Source: Bacteroidales bacterium UBA2714 (lineage in GTDB: Bacteria > Bacteroidota > Bacteroidia > Bacteroidales > P3). From it: a DNA stretch of 64,000 bases. The position numbers were made by a program, and so were the translations under genes. Location: the NCBI GenBank assembly GCA_002354035.1, contig DEKU01000020.1, positions 39,815-103,814 of the forward strand, given 5' to 3'. Positions 1 to 9,121 of the stretch are shown here, piece by piece (positions within the stretch are counted from its first letter, which is position 1; each line of letters opens with the position of its first letter). Below the pieces are notes generated by a model. It ran no database searches and was not told the DNA's origin. It saw only the letters and a program-made list of their open reading frames with translations.

Positions 1-926
<926 letters not shown>

Positions 927-1002
927 TATTCTGTTCTCTTATGTAACTATAAATTTATTATACAATATGTTGCGTCTTATTATATATATAAGACCGAATT
1001 TG

Positions 1003-1031
1003 CAAAGATACAAAAAATAATTCACAAACAA
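1003..1031 (-). promoter_or_regulatory. Bacteroidota-type promoter for secA
   Basis: Read on the minus strand, 1010-1003 is TATCTTTG, an exact match to the Bacteroidota -7 consensus TAnnTTTG. A TTG (1031-1029) sits 18 bases further upstream and fits the -33 element. The region between it and secA is AT-rich and contains an alternating TA run at about 979-990. Confidence 0.6.
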
Positions 1032-1128
1032 AAGAGACATCCAACCTTTAACGATATTTGTAAATGAGCCGCGGGATGGCAATTTTAGTTTGGCCACCCC
1101 GCGGCATTTTCTTCTCGGTCTTCTCAGC

Positions 1129-2202
1129 CTATTTCACCACCAGCTTCTCTGCCGAGATGGTGTGGGGTGACTTCACCCGCAATGCGTATGTGCCCTGCGG
1201 CAGGGTGCTGATGTCGAAGGTGGCGCTCTGTGGCAACCCGTCGTAGCTGCGGGCTATGACGGTTCGCCCCGTCATGTCCACCACCTCGATGTGGCGGATG
1301 CCGTGGGGTGACAGCACCGTCACCTTGTCGGTGGCGGGGTTGGGGGTCAGCCTCACGGGGCTGGCCTCAGCCCGGACCTCCCCGGCCGCGGTGGTGCCGT
1401 ATGGCACCAGAATGGGGCATAGCCCTTGAAACTTCTCACCGTTGCTAATGCTGTCTGTGATTTCGGGGATGGTTAGGGCGTGGGTGTATGAAGTTTCATA
1501 GAGATTACGTCCCCCCGTGCATCCATCTCTCATAGACCATTTACATAACCGAGGTTCGTCTTTGGTTATCAATATTTTTGCTGTGTATCCTTTCCAACAA
1601 GTTTCGTACATGTATGGTATGCGTACAATACGCTCGATTGAAGTGGACACAGCCACAAGAAATGTACCCTCAATGGTGATAGGCAGGTCGAAATAAACTT
1701 CCCACAGACATAAATACTCTTTCATCGTAGACTTCATACGAATTATTATGTCGGGATACTGGCCTTGGTGGATATGCTCGGTGTGTTCTTTGATTAATTG
1801 AAGATTTGAGTCGCCTTCCGTTACTTTGTATATGGACAGAGTGACGTCGAAATCATTTGTGATTAGATCGTCGAAACGGAAGTGAGTTTCAGGTATAATA
1901 TCGAAATTGATGGCGACTCCGTAGATAGTGCAGGTTTGTTGCTTGCCTGATATGGGGAAGTTGAACGGCACAGCCCAGATTTGGTATCCAACGGTTTGTC
2001 CATCTACCCGTATCTCTTGTGGTCTGGAATTAAAAGCTGTTCCGTCCATATATGGAAATTCTCCAAGTCTGTGGCATTGCCAGAACATGTAGTTGCCGTA
2101 AGGGTAGTCGACTATTGTTGGCACATCCTGTGCCATCGCGTCATTATTGGCCATGCCCATTAGCAGCAAGAATAACGTACTGAGATATAGTCCTTTTTTC
2201 AT
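1129..2202 (-). CDS. T9SS-exported protein with type A C-terminal sorting domain, function unknown
   Basis: A 357-residue secreted protein. It begins with a signal peptide (MKKGLYLSTLFLLL..., cleavage expected after AMAQ, about residue 25). The last 75 residues form a Por_Secre_tail-type domain: LTPNPATDKVTV, then the VVDMTGR strand, then a DISTLPQGTYALRV motif, ending in KLVVK. Type A domains direct passage through the type IX secretion system and, in characterised species, attachment to the cell surface. The middle (about 30-280) contains scattered Cys, Trp and aromatic residues in beta-type sequence and matches no enzyme I recognise; no protease or glycosidase motif is seen. It is followed, after a 261-base spacer with no convincing gene, by the 870-aa gene on the same strand. 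The function of the passenger is unknown. Confidence 0.85.
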   Translation of the reverse strand: MKKGLYLSTLFLLLMGMANNDAMAQDVPTIVDYPYGNYMFWQCHRLGEFPYMDGTAFNSRPQEIRVDGQTVGYQIWAVPFNFPISGKQQTCTIYGVAINFDIIPETHFRFDDLITNDFDVTLSIYKVTEGDSNLQLIKEHTEHIHQGQYPDIIIRMKSTMKEYLCLWEVYFDLPITIEGTFLVAVSTSIERIVRIPYMYETCWKGYTAKILITKDEPRLCKWSMRDGCTGGRNLYETSYTHALTIPEITDSISNGEKFQGLCPILVPYGTTAAGEVRAEASPVRLTPNPATDKVTVLSPHGIRHIEVVDMTGRTVIARSYDGLPQSATFDISTLPQGTYALRVKSPHTISAEKLVVK

Positions 2203-2463
2203 GATAATTAATGTTTTAAAGGTTGATATGTCCTTTCTATTTGTTCAATGTCGGGGAAACGGGCTTGGCGGTGGTTCTCGCCTGTGCATTATTTGATGAG
2301 CCTGATGGTGGCTCCGATGCTGTTGCCCCGGTTTCCTGCTGAAGCGGGTGGAGACTTTGTGCCGGCAGTCTCTGTCCGCTCCAGCAGGGGGCGTATGTCG
2401 GTGGTGGGTGTTGGAAGACTGGTTGTTGAGGGCGGGGTGGAGGGGCTCTCAACTTTCAGCCTT

Positions 2464-5076
2464 TCACGTCAGTATTATTATCAGGAGGATGATGATGGCT
2501 ACTGCTGCGGCCGAGATGCCGACGGTGCGCCAAATCTTCTTCTTGTTTTTGGGGTAGCTGTTGAGGTCTTTCACTTTGCCGGAATAGCCGTCGATGAGGA
2601 ATGAGTAGCGCTTGTTGAGGTATTTGATGGCTCCGATCCAGTAGGGCAGGGTGGTGAGCATGGATTTCTCGCTGATGTATTCTATTTCGGAGTGTTTTAC
2701 GGTTTTGACGGCGATGCCTTGTGTGGGTATTTTCGACTTGGCTTTGTCGGCCAGTTTCTGGTCCACCACGCTGCGTGCGTCGGCAAGGCTTTGCTTGCGG
2801 CTGCGGGAGCAGGTCTCAAAGAGTTCGCCGGGTCCGGGGTCGAAATCTTTTTTGTTCCGGTTGCCGGTTTCGAAGGCTTTTCCTTTCACGAGGTTTGAGG
2901 CGGGTATCAGGATGTGCTCGTCGGGCAGGGAGGCTTCTTCTTTGACCATTTCGGTCTTGGTGGTGGTGGTCTCTTTGCCGGTTGCGTCTTTTGATTTTGT
3001 CTCGGTCTTGATTTCGATGTCGAAAGTGCCGCTGCCCTGGATGTCCCATTCCCAGTAGGGGATGTTCACTTTGTGGAAGGTGAGGCCGTTATCGGCCACT
3101 GCGCTGCGGAAAGCGGGGTCGGCAAACCATTTCTTTTTGAGGAAGGCGTTGACGCTTTGGGCGGCTTCGGCGGAGGTGAGTTTGAAGGGGACTACCTCGT
3201 CGGGTTTGATGATGATGGTGTCGGTGGCTTTTTTGGAGTCGAAGGTGGCTCCGCATTTGGGGCAGATGTCGGGGTGGTTGCCTTTGCAGTACCAGGAGGC
3301 TCCGCAGCCGCAGCGGATGGTGTGGAGGAGGGCGGTGTGCCGTTTTTCGGTCAGCATGCCGTCGATGGCGGTGTAGACGATATTGTTGCTGTCCACTTCG
3401 AATATGGCATCGTCGCAGTTGGGGTCGCGGCGGAATGCGCTGTCGGCTATGGAGCGGGTGGAGGCCGGGATGCTGATGTGTTTGAGTTTTTTGCATTCGC
3501 GGAAGGCGTCGCGGCCGATGCTGCCGACGGAGGCTCCGATAGTGATGCGTTGAAGGTTGGGGTAGTGGGCGAAGGCGTTGTCGGCAATGGTCTCGATGTT
3601 GCAGGTCTCTTTGTAGGCGTTCATGTCGAGGTCGTTGGGCCCGCCGCTGATGCTGACGAGGGTTGTGCCGTCGACTTTGATGTCCATGTTGGCGTCTTTC
3701 ATGGCCACGGCCCAGACGGGGACTACGTTCAGCCCGGCTTGGGTCATGGTGAGGACGAGTTGGCCGTTTCCGGCGTCGATGTTTTTTCCGTTCACCTGCC
3801 AGCTTGACAGTATGTGGGTGCTGTCGGGGGTTGCGGTGAGTGTGATTTTTTGGCCTATGTCGCAGGGGCCTGGGCCGATGATGGTGCTGCCTATCCGCGC
3901 GGTGACGCTGCCGCCTATGGAGTTGTCGAGCGTGAACATGGCCGTCTGGTTTCCGGAGCCCCACTCGGCTGTGGGGTCGGGGTCGGGACATGCGGGAAGC
4001 CATTTGCAGATGTAGGCCATGATCATGACACGGCCGTCGTCCATCAATCTGGCGCCGGAGGCGCTCTTGAGGTTGCGGAGTAGGATGAGGGCGGTGATGT
4101 AGGAGGGGAACCGCCCTGCGCTGCCGTTGTGTCCCTCGTAGGCCAGGGCTCCTTGTCCGCTGTTGGGGGTGAAACGCCAGTATCTTGATTTGAATACTTC
4201 GGATTCGAACCAGGGGCGTTCGATTTTTACGGAGCGGTATTCGAAGGTGACTCCTTCGTCGCCGCCTGCCGGCGGGAAGGCGTCGCGAAAGGCCTGGGGG
4301 GCCGTCTGCGCCAGTGTGTCGATGTCCTGTTTGCTCAGGGTGATGGAGTCCCAGTCCTGGTGCATTACGTCTGCCGGGGAGATGTAGGTGGGGGCGAAGT
4401 CAATGAGTTGGAGGTCGGTTTCTAATTCCGAGTCGGGGTTGTATTTGTGGCGCAGCTCTTTCCACACCATCGAGGGGGAGTTGCGGGTCACTCTGTCGCG
4501 GATGGTTTCCATCTCGGTGATGAACCTTTCGAGGTTGCCGGCGGACATGTCGCGCTGTATGTCCTCAAGGGTCTTGTTGACCCGGGCCAGCGCTTCGGTG
4601 TCCTCGCTGCCTTCGGATAACAGGTTGCGCTTTTCTTCTTCGGCTTTGAACCGTTTGTCGCGCAGTTCGCAGTATCTTTTGTATTGAGGGGACTTTACGG
4701 GCAGCCCTTCTTCGTCCGTGGTGTAGAGGGCTTTTTCGGCTTTGTCGAAGTCGGCCTCGTCGGCATTGTTGCGCGATATGGCCACTTCGGCGGTTTTCAG
4801 CACTTCGCCGTAGATTTCCCACAGGGCTTCTTCGGCGCCGTGGTTGTCGTAGAAGATGTCGCGTACGGGCATGTTCAGCAGGCGCGCCAGGCCGGACTTG
4901 GTGTAGTAGGCGCGGACGGTTTCGTCGGCGTTCTTCTTGGTCATCAATTCCAGGTCCTGCGGCGAGAAGACGTACATGGCATCCCTCGGGAAGCTGATGA
5001 ATTTCTCAGCTTCCGGGGAGGTGCCGTATATCTGGTTGAATCTGGCTATGATGGCCAGACGTAGTTTTGTATCCAT
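2464..5076 (-). CDS. Large tail-anchored protein: RPWF domain, InlB-like repeat, BspA-type LRR, zinc ribbon
   Basis: An 870-residue protein without signal peptide. Visible parts in order: a charged helical N-terminal region (1-270); an RPWF...YWRF...CPDP segment (about 280-370) shared with the next gene; a divergent InlB B-repeat-like stretch (about 405-445, GQKITLTATPD then W and a hydrophobic end); a short BspA/LRR_5-like leucine-rich repeat block (about 492-550, with NAFAHYPNLQRITI and DAFRECKKLKHISI); a zinc ribbon with paired Cys motifs CGCG and CPKCG (about 586-606); a basic/acidic segment; and a single C-terminal membrane helix (about 848-870) after a lysine-rich NKKKIW stretch. That arrangement predicts a cytoplasmic protein anchored by its tail to the inner membrane. 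It starts 27 bases after the stop of the 588-aa gene, so the two are probably co-transcribed. I do not recognise the family and assign no function. Confidence 0.85.
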   Translation of the reverse strand: MDTKLRLAIIARFNQIYGTSPEAEKFISFPRDAMYVFSPQDLELMTKKNADETVRAYYTKSGLARLLNMPVRDIFYDNHGAEEALWEIYGEVLKTAEVAISRNNADEADFDKAEKALYTTDEEGLPVKSPQYKRYCELRDKRFKAEEEKRNLLSEGSEDTEALARVNKTLEDIQRDMSAGNLERFITEMETIRDRVTRNSPSMVWKELRHKYNPDSELETDLQLIDFAPTYISPADVMHQDWDSITLSKQDIDTLAQTAPQAFRDAFPPAGGDEGVTFEYRSVKIERPWFESEVFKSRYWRFTPNSGQGALAYEGHNGSAGRFPSYITALILLRNLKSASGARLMDDGRVMIMAYICKWLPACPDPDPTAEWGSGNQTAMFTLDNSIGGSVTARIGSTIIGPGPCDIGQKITLTATPDSTHILSSWQVNGKNIDAGNGQLVLTMTQAGLNVVPVWAVAMKDANMDIKVDGTTLVSISGGPNDLDMNAYKETCNIETIADNAFAHYPNLQRITIGASVGSIGRDAFRECKKLKHISIPASTRSIADSAFRRDPNCDDAIFEVDSNNIVYTAIDGMLTEKRHTALLHTIRCGCGASWYCKGNHPDICPKCGATFDSKKATDTIIIKPDEVVPFKLTSAEAAQSVNAFLKKKWFADPAFRSAVADNGLTFHKVNIPYWEWDIQGSGTFDIEIKTETKSKDATGKETTTTKTEMVKEEASLPDEHILIPASNLVKGKAFETGNRNKKDFDPGPGELFETCSRSRKQSLADARSVVDQKLADKAKSKIPTQGIAVKTVKHSEIEYISEKSMLTTLPYWIGAIKYLNKRYSFLIDGYSGKVKDLNSYPKNKKKIWRTVGISAAAVAIIILLIIILT

Positions 5077-5103
5077 AGCTTGTAGTGTGTTAGGTTGTAC
5101 AAA

Positions 5104-6870
5104 CTATGCCCAGTCGGTAATGGTCGGCAGCGGGTCGGGGCATTTGCCGAGCAGGTGGCAGCGGAATCCGATGATTTGCATTCCGTTGACTTCGATTCTT
5201 CTGCCCGACCGGCTGACCCTGTCGGCAGACTCGTTCGACGAAGAGGATTCGTGGAATTCGTATCCGGCACTGGCTCCGAATATCCAGTCGAGCCCCGCTT
5301 TGGCACCATGGCTCGTCTCTTCGTATTTCCCCATGAATTCTTTTGCATCGTCTCCTTCATCGAACACAAGTTTCAGATTGCGCATGAAGATGATCGAGGT
5401 CGGGTAGGCCGGCATCAGGCCATGGGGGATGGGCTCGCCGTCGCTGAGCATCTCTTCTTTGCCCTCTTTGTCTTTGTTTCCGGGAGCGAACCGCCAGTAT
5501 TTGCTGTTAAGGAATGCGGGTTTGAACCAGGGGCGAACTATGTCGACCTGACAGATTTCAAATTCAAGTTTAAACTTTGTGAAGTCGAAGGTCATTAGGT
5601 TGGCGTTTTCACTCTCTTCGTGGTCGTAATGGCCTTTGGCACTGAACCCCAAAACTCTGGTCTTGACGTTGGCATGGATTCCACTTGCTTTTCCGGCCCT
5701 GGCCGAGGAGGCGTTGCATTTGCTCGAGTCGAACACCATTTTCGTCCAGCTGCCTGTGTCGGCAAAATCGGCGGGACTCAGTGTTGTGTAGGGGTATTCC
5801 TGTCCGGAGCAAAGACCTGACACATAGGCGTTTCTCAGATTCTTCTTGTATTCCTCTTTCATCATCACCATACTGCGGTTCTCCACGGAGCTGATGTAGG
5901 CGGCCGCCTGTTCATACATGGCCTTGTATCCGGCGGTTTCCCAGTCGTAGAGCGCAGCTTGCACTTCATCTTTCAGGAGATTGGCTGTGAGGGCAAATCG
6001 GTGTATGTCTTCGGGGTCGTTGGTGGAGTAGGCGTCAATCTGAGCTTGCTTTAAGGCCATTACCTTTGCCTTATAGGCGCTCATCTTTGCATTGTATGCC
6101 TTGGCCACACTGGTCTGTTCGGTCATCTCCATTGGAGGAACTCCCGGCACATCGGATTCCTGCACCACGGTCTTGATCATTACAGCACGTTTCTCGGCCA
6201 GTTTTTTCTTTTCCTCCTCCGTGAGCTCGTCATGCTTCACCTGGCTCATGATGAGCGTGTATTTGTATGCGTCGGAAAGGCTCCCTTCGTCCTCAAGAAC
6301 CTGCATCTTTGAGCCGCCTTCTTTTTTCCATCCCGATGTGTCGGGAATGAAGTCCACCAGATGGGCGAAGGCTTCGGCCTGCATGTATCTACAGTATGTG
6401 GCGTCGGCTTTGAGGGCTTTCATGTCTTTGTCATCCAATAGGAGACTGACAATGTTTTGGGAGATGTCGTCAGCTGTCTCTCCGTTCTTTTCCTCACTCC
6501 CTTTTTCTTCCTCGACCTTCTTTTTTGCTATCTCAATGGCAGCATTCAGAATGGCCTTGTTTGGGCCGGAGGTGTAGGTGGCGTTTATTATGCTGGCCTT
6601 GTCAAAACGGATGGGACGGAATCCCTCTGAAGCGAAAGCGAAATCTTCTTTCGATACGGGGATGCCTGGGGTTGCCCAGCAGAAAAAGTTGTCTTCCGAG
6701 GCCTCTCCCGCCTCGCCACCGCCGGTAACCTTTTTGTAGATTTCGCCCTGCAAGGCGGTCATAAGGTCAACAGCATCAATAGCACTTGCCTTGAGCGTTT
6801 CAAAGGTGTCTTTGTTGTCACCTTCGAATGCCTCGTTTGCTCTGTTTTTAATTTCGTCAACGGTACTCAT
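5104..6870 (-). CDS. Conserved protein of unknown function with C-terminal RPWF/YWRF domain
   Basis: A 588-residue soluble protein with no signal peptide or membrane helix. Residues 1-430 are mostly charged helix (for example the EEEKKKLAEKRA run near 220). From about 440 to 585 it carries IVRPWF, NSKYWRFAPG, PAYPTSIIFMRNLK and CPDPLPT, which align in the same order with IERPWF, KSRYWRFTPN, PSYITALILLRNLK and CPDPDPT in the neighbouring 870-aa protein. Between them lies a serine-rich insertion followed by a basic RVSRSGRR. The shared block must be a real domain because its order, spacing and aromatic residues are kept while the rest of the proteins is unrelated. It is the first gene of a two-gene unit, with a TAnnTTTG promoter box about 45 bases before the ATG. 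No catalytic motif is obvious. I do not recognise the family. Confidence 0.85.
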   Translation of the reverse strand: MSTVDEIKNRANEAFEGDNKDTFETLKASAIDAVDLMTALQGEIYKKVTGGGEAGEASEDNFFCWATPGIPVSKEDFAFASEGFRPIRFDKASIINATYTSGPNKAILNAAIEIAKKKVEEEKGSEEKNGETADDISQNIVSLLLDDKDMKALKADATYCRYMQAEAFAHLVDFIPDTSGWKKEGGSKMQVLEDEGSLSDAYKYTLIMSQVKHDELTEEEKKKLAEKRAVMIKTVVQESDVPGVPPMEMTEQTSVAKAYNAKMSAYKAKVMALKQAQIDAYSTNDPEDIHRFALTANLLKDEVQAALYDWETAGYKAMYEQAAAYISSVENRSMVMMKEEYKKNLRNAYVSGLCSGQEYPYTTLSPADFADTGSWTKMVFDSSKCNASSARAGKASGIHANVKTRVLGFSAKGHYDHEESENANLMTFDFTKFKLEFEICQVDIVRPWFKPAFLNSKYWRFAPGNKDKEGKEEMLSDGEPIPHGLMPAYPTSIIFMRNLKLVFDEGDDAKEFMGKYEETSHGAKAGLDWIFGASAGYEFHESSSSNESADRVSRSGRRIEVNGMQIIGFRCHLLGKCPDPLPTITDWA

Positions 6871-6912
6871 AATAATTTGTTTTTAGGGTTTATGATTAGA
6901 TTTTTCAATATG

Positions 6913-6920
6913 CAAAGATA
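6913..6920 (-). promoter_or_regulatory. -7 promoter box of the 588/870-aa gene pair
   Basis: On the minus strand this reads TATCTTTG, matching TAnnTTTG, 43 bases before the ATG of the 588-aa gene. No clean TTG is found at the -33 distance, so the upstream half is not supported. Confidence 0.5.
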
Positions 6921-7097
6921 TATAAATTTTCTTAAACCATGTATGGGTTTATTTGAATGTTTTTCCTATGGCTTTAATTGTTAGCATATTGTGTTTAAAG
7001 ATTTAACATTCCATGTTGCTTGGTATGCACTGTTTGGTCTTTGTTTCGTTGGCGGATGGAGTGGATGGGGGAGGGCAGGGGGCTTTGGCGTTCAGGC

Positions 7098-7138
7098 AAA
7101 AAAAAACACTGGGGTGCGGTCGTGGCCGCATCCCAGTG
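7098..7138 (-). terminator. Intrinsic terminator after the PLP enzyme gene
   Basis: Bases 7107-7119 and 7126-7138 pair as a 13-bp GC-rich stem with one G-T wobble and a 6-base loop. On the minus strand the stem is followed directly by nine T residues (the A run at 7098-7106). It lies 26 bases past the stop codon of the methionine-gamma-lyase-like gene. Confidence 0.85.
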
Positions 7139-7163
7139 CAAGGGTGATTTTAGAATGAGGCAA

Positions 7164-8369
7164 CTATCGGTTGCTCTCTTCGACGGATTCTTTGATGAGC
7201 TGGAAGGTGGCTTCGATGTCGTTGTCCAGACCCATGCTGAAACGGATGAGGCCTTCGCTCATGCCCATCTCCTTCTGGATGTCTTCGGGCACTTCGCTGC
7301 TGGTGCTCTTGCCGCTGTTGCTGAAGAGGGTCTTGAAGTAGCCGAGGCTGACGGCTAAGTAGCCCACGCCTTTGCGCTGCATGATTTCCATGATGCGGCT
7401 GGCCTTCTCGGCGGTGCCCATGTCGATGCTGATCATGCCACCATAGCCGAAGCCTTCGTTGCACATGGAGTTGAAGAGCTCGTAGTCGGGGTGCTCAGGC
7501 AGTCCGGGGTAGTTGTATTTGAAGCCCACTTCTTTGAAACGCTTGGCAAGGTACATGGCGTTCTCACCGTGCTTTTTCATGCGGATGTGGAGGGTGTGGA
7601 GGTTTTTGTTGATGGAGGCGGAACGCATGGGATCCAGCACGGGGCCGAGGAGCATGCAGGTGCCGTTGTTGACGTCGATGAGGCTGTTGATGTATTCAGC
7701 GCTGCCGCAAATGGCACCGGCCACACAGTCGTTGGTGCCGTTGACGTATTTGGTCATGGAGTAGACGGTCACGTCGGCGCCCAACTGGCAGGGGCTGAAA
7801 ATCATGGGGGTGAAGGTGTTGTCGACGATCAGCTTGGCTCCGGCGGCGTGCGCCATCTTGCTCAGCTCGGGTATGTTGGCAATGCGCAGCAGGGGGTTGT
7901 TCATTGTCTCGGTGTAGACAACTTTGGTGTTGGGGTGCTCGGCAAGGGCTTTGCGCACGGCGTCGAGGTTCTGCATGTTGACGAAGGTGGTCTCGACATT
8001 GAATTTCTTGAGGTAGTTAGCCATGAAGGCGAAGGTGCCACCGTAGGTGGTCATGGAGCTGACGATGTGGTCGCCAGCCTTGACCTCATGGAGCAGTGCG
8101 CTGGTGATGGCGGCCAGGCCGGAGCCAGTGACCCATGCGGCTTCGGTGCCTTCCATGGCGGCAAGCGACTGGCAGAGGGCCAGGTTGGAGGGATTCCAAT
8201 GGCGGCTGTAAAGGAAGTAGCCTTCGGTTTCGCCATGGAAGGTCTCGGTCATAAGGTGTGCTTCAGGAAAGGTGAAGGTGGCGCTGTCGCAAATGGCAGG
8301 GTTCACACCACGGTTGGCGTCGCGGCCGTCAAGCCGCTGGATGGCTGTTGCGGGATCGAATTTTTTCAT
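7164..8369 (-). CDS. Cys/Met metabolism PLP enzyme, methionine gamma-lyase-like
   Basis: A 401-residue fold-type I PLP enzyme of the Cys/Met metabolism family (cystathionine gamma-synthase, cystathionine lyases, methionine gamma-lyase), cytoplasmic. The substrate and phosphate-binding motif YSRHWNPS is near residue 53, followed by the MEGTEAAWVTGSGLAAI cofactor-loop region. The Schiff-base lysine is K207 in YSMTKYVNG, preceded by the cofactor-binding Asp of IVDNTF. The YSRHWNP and ATSSG-like sequences are closer to plant-type methionine gamma-lyases than to E. coli MetB, but family members cannot be told apart reliably by eye. Length is normal. It is monocistronic by appearance, ending at a strong terminator; no SAM-type riboswitch was seen upstream. 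Confidence 0.85.
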   Translation of the reverse strand: MKKFDPATAIQRLDGRDANRGVNPAICDSATFTFPEAHLMTETFHGETEGYFLYSRHWNPSNLALCQSLAAMEGTEAAWVTGSGLAAITSALLHEVKAGDHIVSSMTTYGGTFAFMANYLKKFNVETTFVNMQNLDAVRKALAEHPNTKVVYTETMNNPLLRIANIPELSKMAHAAGAKLIVDNTFTPMIFSPCQLGADVTVYSMTKYVNGTNDCVAGAICGSAEYINSLIDVNNGTCMLLGPVLDPMRSASINKNLHTLHIRMKKHGENAMYLAKRFKEVGFKYNYPGLPEHPDYELFNSMCNEGFGYGGMISIDMGTAEKASRIMEIMQRKGVGYLAVSLGYFKTLFSNSGKSTSSEVPEDIQKEMGMSEGLIRFSMGLDNDIEATFQLIKESVEESNR

Positions 8370-8416
8370 GTTCTTTATTTTATATTGTTTTGTTGATTAT
8401 TGTGTTGTTTTTGTCG

Positions 8417-9121
8417 CTATTTGTAGAGGAGGAAGATGGCTGGCCTTTTGTGCAGTTGGGGTGGATCGGTGAGCCACAGGCGGGCCATGCGGGTGCGGAT
8501 GAATTGAGTGGGGAGTGTCAGGTCGCAGGCCACGCAAATGCGTGTGGTCGGCATCAGTTTGGAGGCCAGGAAGGCCAAAAGCTTGTCGTTGCGGTAGGGG
8601 GCTTCGATGAATATTTGTGTCTGGCTGTCGCGATAGATGCGGGTCTCGATGGTTTTGAGGCTGGAGGCAAGTTTGTTGGCGCCCACGGGAGGATAGCCAT
8701 TAAAGGCAAAGTTCTGGCCGTTGAAGCCTGAGGCCATGAGGGCAAGGAAGATGCTGCTGGGACCCACGAGGGGCAGGATTTCGATGCCTTGGCGGTGGGC
8801 CATGGAGGTGATCAGGCTCCCGGGGTCGGCTATGCAGGGCAGTCCGGCTTCGCTCATGAGGCCTACGTTGAAACCTTCGGCTATGGGGTCGAGGTAGGTC
8901 GTTATCTCGGTCTCCTGGGTGTGTTCGTTCAGTTCGTAGAAGATGGTGCTGTCTATCTCGCCGGTATAGCCCATGCGCTTCAGGTTGCGACGGGCAGTGC
9001 GGAGGTCTTCCACTATGAAATGGTGGCAGGTGTTGAGCATCTCGCGGTTGAATGGCGGGATGCACGCGTCCACAGTGTCTTCTCCTATCGGAACGGGAAA
9101 AAGTATGAGCTTGGCGGCCAT
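8417..9121 (-). CDS. rsmI: RsmI-like 16S rRNA ribose methyltransferase (tetrapyrrole methylase fold)
   Basis: A 234-residue SAM-dependent methyltransferase of the tetrapyrrole-methylase superfamily. Typical sequences are LILFPVPIGED at the N-terminus, FIVEDLRTARRNLK, the GLMSEAGLPCIADPG loop and LPLVGPSSIFLALMASG, followed by FNGYPP and FIEAPYRND. These match RsmI (YraL), which 2'-O-methylates C1402 of 16S rRNA. It is about 50 residues shorter than E. coli RsmI, lacking the C-terminal extension, as do many Bacteroidota homologues. Its ATG overlaps the TGA of the pseudouridine synthase gene by one base (TGATG), so translation is probably coupled. Two rRNA-modifying genes side by side support the assignment. 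Confidence 0.85.
   Translation of the reverse strand: MAAKLILFPVPIGEDTVDACIPPFNREMLNTCHHFIVEDLRTARRNLKRMGYTGEIDSTIFYELNEHTQETEITTYLDPIAEGFNVGLMSEAGLPCIADPGSLITSMAHRQGIEILPLVGPSSIFLALMASGFNGQNFAFNGYPPVGANKLASSLKTIETRIYRDSQTQIFIEAPYRNDKLLAFLASKLMPTTRICVACDLTLPTQFIRTRMARLWLTDPPQLHKRPAIFLLYK

Noticed and set aside
2237..2452. 71-aa minus-strand open frame between the T9SS gene and the 870-aa gene
   Set aside because: Pro/Gln/Ser-rich low-complexity translation, no signal peptide and no homologous copy in the window; kept as non-coding spacer.
3073..4003. Long open frames on both strands inside the 870-aa gene
   Set aside because: They are shadows: one is Gly/Val rich, the other Arg/His/Pro rich, which is typical for out-of-frame reading of GC-rich coding DNA.
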